Below, in pieces: positions 1 through 6,621 of a stretch of 9,403 nt of DNA. This stretch comes from CAYNQN01 sp964530525. GTDB lineage: Bacteria; Actinomycetota; Acidimicrobiia; Acidimicrobiales; Acidimicrobilacustridaceae. A program made the translations under genes and the position numbers. Below the pieces are notes generated by a model, which made no database searches, was not told the origin of the DNA, and saw nothing but the letters and a program-made list of their open reading frames with translations. Where the stretch lies: assembly GCA_964530525.1 (NCBI GenBank), contig CAZHBH010000078.1, forward strand, positions 1 through 9,403, given 5' to 3'. Every line of letters starts with the position of its first letter. Position 1 is the stretch's first letter.

Positions 1-4
1 CTAG

Positions 5-2167
5 TGGGCCGGCGACCAGCACGCTCGCCCGCTGCGCCCGTGCTTCCCCGACGGGTTTCGCAACGAGGTCCACATCGTGGGCACGGTCCTGGCCGCCGAC
101 CTGGTGAACCCCCACGACGTGGCGGTCATCAACGGCGCGTCCGCCGCTCTGATGCTCTCGGGCATCCCCTTCGACGGTCCCGTCGGTGCCGTGCGCGTCG
201 CGTACAGCACCGAGGGCGACTGGATCCCCAGTCCCACCTACGAGGAGGGAGAGGCGGCCACCTTCGAGATGGTCGTCGCGGGACGACTCCTCGGCAACGG
301 TGACGTGGCGATCATGATGGTCGAGGCGGGTGGAACCGAGGGCGCCTTCCCGGCCTTCGACGCAGGCGCTCCGAAGGTCGACGAAGAGACCATCGCCGAG
401 GGCCTCGAGGCCTCGAAGCTCTGGATCCGCCAGTCGGTCGAGCTGCAGCGTGAGCTGGTCGCGAAGGCGGGTTCCAAGGAGCCCATGACGTACACCGTTG
501 CTGTCGACTACACGCCCGAGGTGCTGGCAGCGGTGGAGGAGGCGGGGCGTGAGCGCATCGCCCAGGCGATGTCCATCGTCGACAAGCACGATCGGGTCAC
601 CGCCGAGGCCGAGCTGCGGGACGCGCTGGTGGCCGAGCTGTCCGACCGCTTCGCCGACCTCGAAGGGGCAGATCGCCAGATCAAGGCGGCCGTCCGGTCA
701 GTCACCAAGTCGGTCGTGCGCAGCCGCATAGTCAACGAGGGCGTTCGCATCGACGGACGGGGCACCACCGACATCCGACCGCTGTCGGCCGAGGTCGGGG
801 TGCTGCCGACAGTGCACGGGTCGGGCCTCTTCAACCGGGGTGAGACGCAGGTCCTCAACGTCACGACGCTCGGCATGCCTCGCATGGAGCAGATGCTCGA
901 CACCCTCGGCGTCGTGGACCGCAAGCGGTACATGCACCACTACAACTTCCCGCCGTACTCCACCGGCGAGACGGGCTTCATGAGGGGTCCGAAGCGCCGT
1001 GAGATCGGCCACGGGGCTCTCGCCGAGCGTGCGCTCGTGCCGGTGCTCCCGCCCAAGGCCGACTTCGGGTACACGATCCGCACCGTCTCGGATGCCTTCT
1101 CGTCCAACGGATCCACCTCGATGGCCTCCGTCTGCGGTTCCTCGCTGTCGATGATGGACGCCGGCGTGCCGCTGCGTGCAGCGGTCGCCGGCATCGCCAT
1201 GGGCCTCGTCTTCCACGAGGGCACCTACACCACCCTCACCGACATCCTCGGTGCGGAGGACGCCTACGGCGACATGGACTTCAAGGTGGCCGGCACGGCG
1301 GACGTGGTCACCGCTCTCCAGCTCGACACGAAGATCGACGGCATCCCCGCCGAGATCCTGGCCGACGCCCTCCAGCAGGCCAAGACCGCCCGCCTCAAGG
1401 TCCTGGAGGTGATGGCCGGCGCCATATCGGAGCCTCGCTCGGAGGTCGGCGAGACCGCCCCCAAGATCGTCAACTTCGAGATCCCCATCGACAAGATCGG
1501 CGAGGTCATCGGGCCGAAGGGCAAGGTCATCAACGCGATCCAGGCCGAGACGGGCGCCGACATCGCCGTGGACGACGACGGCAGCGTCGGCACCGTGAGC
1601 ATCGGTTCGTCCGACCGGGGCGCCGTGGCAGAGGCCGAGCGCCAGATCCGGCTCATCCTCAACCCGCCCACGGCCGACGTCGGCCAGCTCTACCCGGGCC
1701 GCGTCGTGAACATCACCAAGTTCGGGGCCTTCGTCAACATCCTCCCCGGGCGCGACGGGCTTCTGCACGTCTCGAAGCTGGGCGGCGGCAAGCGGGTCGA
1801 CCGCGTGGAGGACGTGGTGGAGCTCGGAGCCGAGCTGGAGGTGAGGGTGGACGACATCGACCCCAACGGGAAGATCTCGCTCAGCCTCGCAGCAGCCCCG
1901 GTGGCGGCCGACTCGGGCAGCTCCCGGTCAGATCGGGACGACGACGGGCCTCGGAGCATCGGCCGCGATGCCTCGTCGGACGAAGCCGAAGGGAGCGACG
2001 AGGGCGGCGAGGGTGATGCGGGCGACCGTGAGTACGTCTCGTTCGAGGATGCCTTCGATGCACAGGCCCGAGAGGACTTCGGCGAGCTGGGCCCCGAATC
2101 CGCCGGTGGCGGAGGTGGCCGGGAGCGCCGTGGAGGCGGACGTCGGCGTGGCGGGCGACGTCGCTGA
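5..2167 (+). CDS. pnp: Polynucleotide phosphorylase (PNPase), 5'-partial
   Basis: PNPase is a phosphorolytic 3'-5' exoribonuclease that degrades mRNA in the cytoplasm as a trimer. Family-matching residues begin at RPLRP (base 26); roughly the first 90 residues of a normal PNPase are missing at the window edge. The second RNase PH domain carries the GSS phosphate-binding motif (1136-1144) and the GDMDFKVAGT catalytic segment with its conserved aspartates (1268-1297). A KH domain follows with GxxG as GPKG (1511-1522), then an S1 domain (about 1680-1893). The tail beyond 1900 is acidic and then Gly/Arg-rich, ending in RGGRRR; such tails vary between species and may bind RNA. Oddity: an in-frame TAG lies at bases 2-4, and the seven codons after it do not match the family, so the true reading frame may break at about base 25. 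The only in-frame start codon before homology is well under way is GTG at 77, which is internal to the enzyme and unlikely to be the real start. Product identity is certain; the 5' end is not. Confidence 0.95.
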   Translation, partial: WAGDQHARPLRPCFPDGFRNEVHIVGTVLAADLVNPHDVAVINGASAALMLSGIPFDGPVGAVRVAYSTEGDWIPSPTYEEGEAATFEMVVAGRLLGNGDVAIMMVEAGGTEGAFPAFDAGAPKVDEETIAEGLEASKLWIRQSVELQRELVAKAGSKEPMTYTVAVDYTPEVLAAVEEAGRERIAQAMSIVDKHDRVTAEAELRDALVAELSDRFADLEGADRQIKAAVRSVTKSVVRSRIVNEGVRIDGRGTTDIRPLSAEVGVLPTVHGSGLFNRGETQVLNVTTLGMPRMEQMLDTLGVVDRKRYMHHYNFPPYSTGETGFMRGPKRREIGHGALAERALVPVLPPKADFGYTIRTVSDAFSSNGSTSMASVCGSSLSMMDAGVPLRAAVAGIAMGLVFHEGTYTTLTDILGAEDAYGDMDFKVAGTADVVTALQLDTKIDGIPAEILADALQQAKTARLKVLEVMAGAISEPRSEVGETAPKIVNFEIPIDKIGEVIGPKGKVINAIQAETGADIAVDDDGSVGTVSIGSSDRGAVAEAERQIRLILNPPTADVGQLYPGRVVNITKFGAFVNILPGRDGLLHVSKLGGGKRVDRVEDVVELGAELEVRVDDIDPNGKISLSLAAAPVAADSGSSRSDRDDDGPRSIGRDASSDEAEGSDEGGEGDAGDREYVSFEDAFDAQAREDFGELGPESAGGGGGRERRGGGRRRGGRRR

Positions 2168-2197
2168 CACCTGGGCCTGAGCCCGGACGTTGGTAAC

Positions 2198-2221
2198 CCG
2201 CCGGGGCCTAGGCCCCGGCGG
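2198..2221 (+). terminator. Perfect 24-bp GC palindrome after pnp, probable terminator
   Basis: The arms CCGCCGGGGCC (2198-2208) and GGCCCCGGCGG (2211-2221) are exact reverse complements around a central TA, 30 bases after the pnp stop. As RNA this would fold into a very stable GC hairpin. There is no T-tract, which is common for actinobacterial terminators. It lies about 35 bases upstream of the dapB -10 element, so it probably insulates dapB from pnp readthrough. It could instead protect the pnp mRNA 3' end, or bind a dimeric protein as DNA. Confidence 0.65.
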
Positions 2222-2255
2222 CTGATCGCCCGAGCGGTCCTGGTGCTGCCGGGAG

Positions 2256-2268
2256 TATCCTTCGGGCC
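2256..2268 (+). promoter_or_regulatory. Leaderless-type -10 promoter element for dapB
   Basis: TATCCT (2256-2261) fits the actinobacterial TANNNT -10 consensus. Exactly 7 bases (TCGGGCC) separate it from the dapB ATG, so transcription would begin at or next to the A of the start codon. No Shine-Dalgarno sequence is visible upstream of dapB, as expected for a leaderless mRNA. I see no convincing -35 hexamer. The bases from 2259 into the coding region (to 2275) are identical to those at the start of the gene at 6718. Confidence 0.65.
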
Positions 2269-3057
2269 ATGGCGCTTCGCGTTGGTGTGTTCGGCGCAGG
2301 CGGGCGCATGGGATCCACGGTGTGCAGGGCCGTGGCGGAGGACCCCGATCTTCAGCTGGTGGCGGCGGTCGATCCGTACCACTCCGGCCTAGACCTGCAC
2401 CAGGTCACGGGGGTCGATCTCCCGCTGCAGGTGGCGGCGGGCCCCGAGGTGTTCAACGACGCGGGAGCCGAGGTCGTGGTCGACTTCACGCTCGCCGCGG
2501 CCGCACGCGACAACCTGGCCTGGCTGGCGGAGCATGCGGTCCACGCCGTGGTGGGGACGACCGGCTTCTCGGAGAGCGACCTCAAGTCGTTCGAGCGAGC
2601 CTTCGAGCGCAGCAACTGCGTGATAGCTCCCAACTTCGCCATCGGTGCCGTGCTCATGATGCGGTTCGCCGAGATGGCGGCTCCCTACTTCGACACGGCG
2701 GAGATCATCGAGCTGCACCACGACCAGAAGGTCGACGCCCCGTCTGGGACGGCGATGCTCACAGCGGAGCGGATGGCGGCTGCGTCCAGCACCTGGATGG
2801 CCGAGAGCACTGCGACCGAGGTGCTGCCGGGCGCCAGGGGAGGGAAGGGGCCCGGGGACATCAGGGTGCACGCCGTGAGGGTTCGCGGGATGGTGGCCCA
2901 CCAGGAGGTCATCTTGGGAACCGCCGGCCAGACCCTGATCGTTCGGCACGACAGCTACGACCGGTCCTCGTTCATGCCCGGCGTGCTCTTGGCGGTCAAG
3001 GCGGTTCCCGATCGACCCGGCGTGACGCTGGGCTTGGACGCCCTGCTCGACCTGTGA
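2269..3057 (+). CDS. dapB: 4-hydroxy-tetrahydrodipicolinate reductase
   Basis: DapB reduces the product of DapA with NAD(P)H to tetrahydrodipicolinate in the diaminopimelate/lysine pathway, feeding both peptidoglycan and protein synthesis in the cytoplasm. The 262-residue length is normal. Visible motifs in order are: the Rossmann nucleotide-binding loop GAGGRMG (residues 9-15), VVDFT (70-74), GTTGF (96-100), and the active-site segment ELHHDQKVDAPSGTA. In that segment H150 and K154 align with the catalytic H159/K163 pair of the E. coli enzyme, and SGT (159-161) binds substrate. The ATG start is supported by the N-terminal position of the Rossmann strand and by a -10 element 7 bases upstream. 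The downstream channel gene overlaps its stop by 4 bases, implying one transcript. dapA, the preceding pathway step, lies about 4.4 kb further on in the same orientation. Confidence 0.97.
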   Translation: MALRVGVFGAGGRMGSTVCRAVAEDPDLQLVAAVDPYHSGLDLHQVTGVDLPLQVAAGPEVFNDAGAEVVVDFTLAAAARDNLAWLAEHAVHAVVGTTGFSESDLKSFERAFERSNCVIAPNFAIGAVLMMRFAEMAAPYFDTAEIIELHHDQKVDAPSGTAMLTAERMAAASSTWMAESTATEVLPGARGGKGPGDIRVHAVRVRGMVAHQEVILGTAGQTLIVRHDSYDRSSFMPGVLLAVKAVPDRPGVTLGLDALLDL

Positions 3058-3785
3058 CAGAGGAGCTGGTGGAAGGCCCCAACCCACCAGGACCGCACCC
3101 AGGCGGCCTGAGGGACCGGGAGCGCAAGCGTGCCCCCTACCGTCGCGAGGGGTTTGGGCTCGAGTTCGACCGGGTGGCGGTCTTCGCCGATGCGGTCTAC
3201 GCCATCGCTCTCACGTTGATCGTCGTCGGCATCGAGGTGCCCACCGTCAGCGATCCTTCGAGCAACGACGCTCTCCTGGATGCGCTGAACGACCAGATGC
3301 CCAGCATCGTCATGTTCTTCATCGCGTTCTTGGTCATCGGGGCCTACTGGATGGCGCACCACGGCTTCGTCGCCCTGCTGGGCCAGGTCGACTCACGGTT
3401 CATCGCCCTCCACCTCCTCTACCTCTCGCTGATCGCGTTCTTGCCCTTTCCCGCCGCGGTCCTCGGCCAGTTCGACGGCAACGGGGTGGCGGTCTCGGTC
3501 TTCGCCGTCACCATGGCCGCCACCAGCGGCATGGAGACGGTGCTCTACCTGACCGCCAGGTCGCGTGGCCTGTTCGAGGTGCAGCTGCCAGAGGCCGTCT
3601 TCAAGTGGGCGATCATCGGCTCGCTCGTACCGGTCGTGACGTTCCTCTTGTCGGTGCCGATCGCGTTCTTCGACGCCTACCTGGCCATGGTCTTCTGGGT
3701 GGTGTCGGTTCCGGCCGGGATGCTCACCGCGTACCTCGAGAGAGCTGAGCGCCATCGGGTGGCGCGGCTCGAACCCGCTGCCTGA
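3054..3785 (+). CDS. TMEM175/DUF1211-family six-TM membrane protein (putative K+ channel)
   Basis: A 243-residue protein with a polar, Arg-rich N-terminus (about residues 1-38) and six predicted membrane helices: AVYAIALTLIVVGI, MFFIAFLVIGAYWM, LLYLSLIAFLPFPAAV, VFAVTMAATSGMETV, IIGSLVPVVTFLL and MVFWVVSVPAGML. The first helix begins RVAVFADAVYAIAL, a variant of the RxxxFSDAxxAIA signature of bacterial TMEM175 proteins; here FSD is FAD (residues 44-46). Characterised bacterial members form tetrameric K+-permeable channels. The GTG start at 3054 overlaps the dapB stop (GTGA), has no separate Shine-Dalgarno, and gives a length typical of the family, so expression is probably translationally coupled to dapB. 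An open frame extends far upstream but is only the out-of-frame shadow of dapB. The family assignment is strong; ion selectivity is inferred. No functional link to lysine synthesis is evident. Confidence 0.85.
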   Translation: MTEELVEGPNPPGPHPGGLRDRERKRAPYRREGFGLEFDRVAVFADAVYAIALTLIVVGIEVPTVSDPSSNDALLDALNDQMPSIVMFFIAFLVIGAYWMAHHGFVALLGQVDSRFIALHLLYLSLIAFLPFPAAVLGQFDGNGVAVSVFAVTMAATSGMETVLYLTARSRGLFEVQLPEAVFKWAIIGSLVPVVTFLLSVPIAFFDAYLAMVFWVVSVPAGMLTAYLERAERHRVARLEPAA

Positions 3786-3817
3786 GGGCTGGGCGCCGCT
3801 CTCAGCTGCCCCTCAGG
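3781..3817. terminator. Candidate bidirectional terminator hairpin between convergent genes
   Basis: CCTGAGGG (3781-3788) is the exact reverse complement of CCCTCAGG (3810-3817). An inner GCTG/CAGC pair (3788-3791 with 3803-3806) can extend the stem with a bulge, competing for G3788. The arms contain the stop codons of both convergent genes, the TMEM175-like gene on plus and the DedA-like gene on minus, which lie only 27 bases apart. There is no T-tract on either strand, so this is a moderate call. Confidence 0.45.
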
Positions 3818-4559
3818 GGTCCAGGTCGGTCTCGGTGGCTGATCCTGCAGACCCGGCCGGTCCAGCAGGCGGACCCTCCAGCTCTTCTTCCAGCCCTCTG
3901 AGGCGATCGATCTCGGAGGTGCCCTTGCGGGTCTCGTTCCAGACGGTGAAACCGACTGCCACGACACTGATGATCATCAGGGGGAGCCGGTAGTCGTAGA
4001 TGAAGTCGAGCAGCCAGTCGATGGGGGTCTCGAACGCCTCCCCCAGGATCTTGATGGCGATGAGGCGGGCGGTCGTACCGCTGATGTTCAGCGCCAGGAA
4101 GACGGCGGGACGCATCCTCGAGGCTCCCGCGAGCAGGCAGATGAAGTTGTTCGGGGCTATGAACACCAGCGGCCCGCCGAAGCGGCCGAAGTAGTGCTCG
4201 ACGGTGGCGAGCAGCTCGCCGAGGGTGCGCGTCCGCTTCTCCATCCAGCGCACGGCCGCGATGCCGTACCAGTAGCCGAGCAGGTAGAAGAGCGGGTCGG
4301 AGATCACGTTCCGCAGCAGACCCACCACGAAGTACGAGGCTGGGTCGAGGAGGTTGACGGTGAGAACCAGGTAGCGGATCCGCGAGTTGAGGGCGATGAG
4401 GAGCAGCGGGTGGTCGTTCACCAGCGACGGTGCGAGGGCATCGCCCACGTAGGAAGCGATCACGAACACGATCAGAGCGACGACGACGGCGCTCAGCAGC
4501 AGGCGGTTGCCCGGACCGGCCGGTCGGGGCTGCGGCTGGGCTGGCAGGTCCTCGCTCAC
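3813..4559 (-). CDS. DedA/VTT (SNARE-associated) superfamily membrane protein
   Basis: A 248-residue integral membrane protein. After a short Pro-rich N-terminus there is a TM helix (about 20-40), then a VTT-like core: DPLFYLLGYWYG (88-99), HYFGRFGGPLVFIAPNNFICLLAGASRM (122-149) and FLALNISGTTARLIAIKILGEAF (154-176), and a last TM helix (about 192-208). The C-terminal tail is cytoplasmic-looking, acidic then Ala/Gly/Pro-rich. The pattern matches DedA proteins, which are implicated in lipid (undecaprenyl phosphate or phospholipid) translocation and membrane homeostasis. The canonical FxRFxPxxR arginines are replaced: the segment reads FIAPNNF, so it is a divergent member and its activity is uncertain. 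The GTG start at 4559 fits the start of the hydrophilic leader and a minus-strand -10 (TACTGT) 9 bases upstream. It is convergent with the TMEM175-like gene and divergent from SURF1. Confidence 0.75.
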   Translation of the reverse strand: MSEDLPAQPQPRPAGPGNRLLLSAVVVALIVFVIASYVGDALAPSLVNDHPLLLIALNSRIRYLVLTVNLLDPASYFVVGLLRNVISDPLFYLLGYWYGIAAVRWMEKRTRTLGELLATVEHYFGRFGGPLVFIAPNNFICLLAGASRMRPAVFLALNISGTTARLIAIKILGEAFETPIDWLLDFIYDYRLPLMIISVVAVGFTVWNETRKGTSEIDRLRGLEEELEGPPAGPAGSAGSATETDLDP

Positions 4560-4568
4560 GGGCGCCCG

Positions 4569-4574
4569 ACAGTA
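4569..4574 (-). promoter_or_regulatory. -10 element for the DedA-like gene (minus strand)
   Basis: On the minus strand this reads TACTGT, matching TANNNT, and ends 9 bases before the GTG at 4559. It would give a leaderless or nearly leaderless (about 2 base) transcript. It shares the TA at 4573-4574 with the plus-strand -10 of SURF1. The spacing is less ideal than for the plus-strand genes in the window. Confidence 0.5.
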
Positions 4575-4585
4575 GCGTGATCCTG
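4573..4585 (+). promoter_or_regulatory. Leaderless-type -10 promoter element for SURF1
   Basis: TAGCGT (4573-4578) is followed by exactly 7 bases (GATCCTG) and then the SURF1 ATG at 4586. There is no Shine-Dalgarno sequence between them. Any -35 contacts would fall on or beyond the start of the oppositely oriented DedA-like gene. Confidence 0.6.
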
Positions 4586-5479
4586 ATGTGGTCGTTCCTC
4601 TGGAGGCCGGGCTGGATCCTCACGCACCTGCTGGTGGTGACGATGGTCGTGGTCATGGTGAACCTGGGGCTCTGGCAGCTCCGGCGCCTCGACGAGAGGC
4701 GCACGATGAACGCCACCATCGAGGCCCGAGGCGACCAGATGCCCCTGGACATCGCACAGCTCCTACCAGAAGGTCCGGCTGCTAGCGGGAGCGAGGCAGA
4801 GGCCGTGGCGCACCGGCCCGTGATACTCGAGGGCCGCTACCTGACCGACGACGAGGTCCTCGTGCGCAACCGCTCGTTGGGCGGTGCGCCTGGCTACTGG
4901 GTGTTGACCCCCTTGGTCCTCTCCGACGGCTCCGGCGCCGTGGCGATCAACAGGGGCTGGGTGCCGTTCGCGGGCACCGACCCCGAGGGGGCCGGGTGGG
5001 ATGTCTTCGCCCCCCCCGACGGGACCACCATCGTGTCGGGGACCGCACGGGCCGCCTCGGTGCCTGCCGGGGGCCTCGTGGGGTCGGCAGGCCAGGGGGA
5101 TCCGTTGAAGAGCATGGCAAACGTCGACCTCCTGCAGCTGTCGGCCCAGATCGCCGAGCCCCTCTACCCGGTCTACGTCGACCTCATCGCCCAGGACCCG
5201 CCGGCCGGGGAGCTGCCGGTGCCCGTGCCTCGACCGGAGCTCTCGGAGGGCTCCCACCTGGGGTACGCCGGCCAGTGGTTCATATTCTCCGCCCTCACGG
5301 TGATCGTCTACGGGGTGATGCTCAGCAGGGTTGCGCGGGGCAAGGCGGGCTCGGCGCCCACCTCACCAGGAGACCCGGAGGCTGCCTGGGATCTCGGGCC
5401 CCCGGAGGGTCTGGGTGGCCCGCACGGGTCGCCGGGCCCTCAAGGCCCGCCTGGCCCGAACGGCCGCGGCGGCCCCTGA
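4586..5479 (+). CDS. SURF1-family cytochrome c oxidase assembly protein
   Basis: SURF1 proteins help insert haem a into subunit I of aa3-type cytochrome oxidase at the membrane. The 297-residue product has the family's two-helix topology: an N-terminal helix (WILTHLLVVTMVVVMVNLGLW, 10-30) running into the conserved QLRRLDERR, an extracytoplasmic domain with INRGWVP (121-127), and a second helix preceded by GYAGQW (226-231). The ATG at 4586 was chosen over upstream in-frame codons because MWSFLWRPGW is the usual actinobacterial N-terminus and a -10 lies 7 bases upstream. After the second helix there is an unusual tail of about 50 residues ending in seven Gly-X-Y triplets (5408 to 5470) plus a final GP, collagen-like and rich in Pro. 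No other oxidase genes are in view. The stop codon sits in CCCCTGAGGGG. Confidence 0.9.
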   Translation: MWSFLWRPGWILTHLLVVTMVVVMVNLGLWQLRRLDERRTMNATIEARGDQMPLDIAQLLPEGPAASGSEAEAVAHRPVILEGRYLTDDEVLVRNRSLGGAPGYWVLTPLVLSDGSGAVAINRGWVPFAGTDPEGAGWDVFAPPDGTTIVSGTARAASVPAGGLVGSAGQGDPLKSMANVDLLQLSAQIAEPLYPVYVDLIAQDPPAGELPVPVPRPELSEGSHLGYAGQWFIFSALTVIVYGVMLSRVARGKAGSAPTSPGDPEAAWDLGPPEGLGGPHGSPGPQGPPGPNGRGGP

Positions 5480-5504
5480 GGGGTCCAGAGTCTCCGGCGA
5501 CGGG

Positions 5505-5517
5505 TACCCTTTGCGCG
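5505..5517 (+). promoter_or_regulatory. Leaderless-type -10 promoter element for the diiron protein gene
   Basis: TACCCT (5505-5510) matches TANNNT and is followed by exactly 7 bases (TTGCGCG) before the GTG at 5518. This geometry supports GTG 5518 as the start rather than the in-frame ATG at 5533. No Shine-Dalgarno sequence is visible. Confidence 0.6.
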
Positions 5518-6621
5518 GTGGACCTGAACGGCATGATCGGTCGGGACGAACTGGACGACCTCGACGCCATCCTGGCGATGACGAACACGGGCGACACCTC
5601 GGGCAGCCACTCGGTGACCGACACCTCCGACACCGTCTTCACCTGGGACTACACGAAGGGATCCCACCCCGGGCTCGCTCGCCTCTACGAGAAGGCCAAG
5701 GCATCCCAGTGGAACGCCGAGACCGACCTCCCGTGGGACATCGAGGTCGACCAGGAGCACGTGGCGATGGCCAACGCCGTGGCGAGCGGGCGTGACACGA
5801 ACCCGATGGACCTCAGCGGAACGTGCCTGGAGAGCTGGGGCGATGCGGAGTGGCTCGAGTTCGCGGTCGAATCGCAGAACTGGGTGCTCAGCCAGTTCAT
5901 GCACGGCGAGCAGGGGGCGCTCGTCTGCACGGCCAAGATCACCCAGACCGTTCCCTGGATCGATGCCAAGTACTACGCCGCGACACAGGTGGTCGACGAG
6001 GCGCGCCACGTCGAGGTCTTCTCCAAGTACCTCAACGAGAAGCTCTCGGGCCACTACCCAATAAACGCCCACCTGAAGATGCTGCTGGACGACATCATCA
6101 GCGACCCTCGCTGGGACATGACCTACCTCGGCATGCAGATCATGGTCGAGGGTCTGGCGCTCGCGGCGTTCGGTTTCATGCACCAGATGACGACCGAGCC
6201 GCTCTTCAAGCAGATGCTGCGCTACGTCATGGCGGACGAAGCTCGCCACGTCGCCTTCGGCGTGCTCTCCCTGAAGGAGCACTACCAGGAGCTCTCCGCG
6301 GCGGAGCTGCGCGAGCGTCAGGAGTTCGCCTTCGAGGCGGCGGTGCGCATGCGCGACCGCTTCTTGCAGCAAGAGGTGTGGGAGCGCATGGGGGTGCCGG
6401 TGCGTGAAGCCGTAGACCTGGTCATGCGCACGCCTGACCAGGTCATGTTCCAGTCGATGCTGTTCTCCAAGATCGTCCCGAACTGCAGGAAGCTGGGCCT
6501 GCTCGACGCGGCGGATGGTTGGTTGCGCGACCGGTTCACCGACCTGGGCGTCATCGGCTTCGAGAACCTCACCGACAGCGGCGCCGACTACGAGCTTGCG
6601 GTCGCCTCGGAGCAGGACTAG
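5518..6621 (+). CDS. Ferritin-like diiron protein, putative oxygenase (two E-x28-DEARH half-sites)
   Basis: A 367-residue soluble, mostly helical protein. It carries two metal half-sites with identical spacing: E131 then D160-E161-A-R-H164, and E211 then D240-E241-A-R-H244. E-x28-37-DEXRH pairs are the hallmark of diiron carboxylate enzymes such as bacterial multicomponent monooxygenases, acyl-ACP desaturases and related ribonucleotide-reductase-R2-like and AurF-like oxygenases. The two glutamate-bearing helices are GEQGALV and VEGLALAAFGF. Residues 1-45 (acidic, Ser/Thr/Asp-rich) look disordered. The GTG start at 5518 is supported by the upstream -10 element; ATG 5533 is the alternative. The gene appears monocistronic, with no obvious reductase or acyl carrier partner next to it. 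Diiron chemistry is well supported; the substrate is unknown, and a ferroxidase or stress role is also possible. Confidence 0.8.
   Translation: MDLNGMIGRDELDDLDAILAMTNTGDTSGSHSVTDTSDTVFTWDYTKGSHPGLARLYEKAKASQWNAETDLPWDIEVDQEHVAMANAVASGRDTNPMDLSGTCLESWGDAEWLEFAVESQNWVLSQFMHGEQGALVCTAKITQTVPWIDAKYYAATQVVDEARHVEVFSKYLNEKLSGHYPINAHLKMLLDDIISDPRWDMTYLGMQIMVEGLALAAFGFMHQMTTEPLFKQMLRYVMADEARHVAFGVLSLKEHYQELSAAELRERQEFAFEAAVRMRDRFLQQEVWERMGVPVREAVDLVMRTPDQVMFQSMLFSKIVPNCRKLGLLDAADGWLRDRFTDLGVIGFENLTDSGADYELAVASEQD

Noticed and set aside
698..1768. A 356-codon minus-strand frame opposite pnp
   Set aside because: It is antisense to the PNPase catalytic and KH domains and has no motifs of its own.
4430..4585. 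Upstream extension of the SURF1 frame
   Set aside because: It would overlap the start of the divergent DedA-like gene, translates to Arg-rich shadow sequence, and a typical SURF1 N-terminus with a -10 element begins at 4586.
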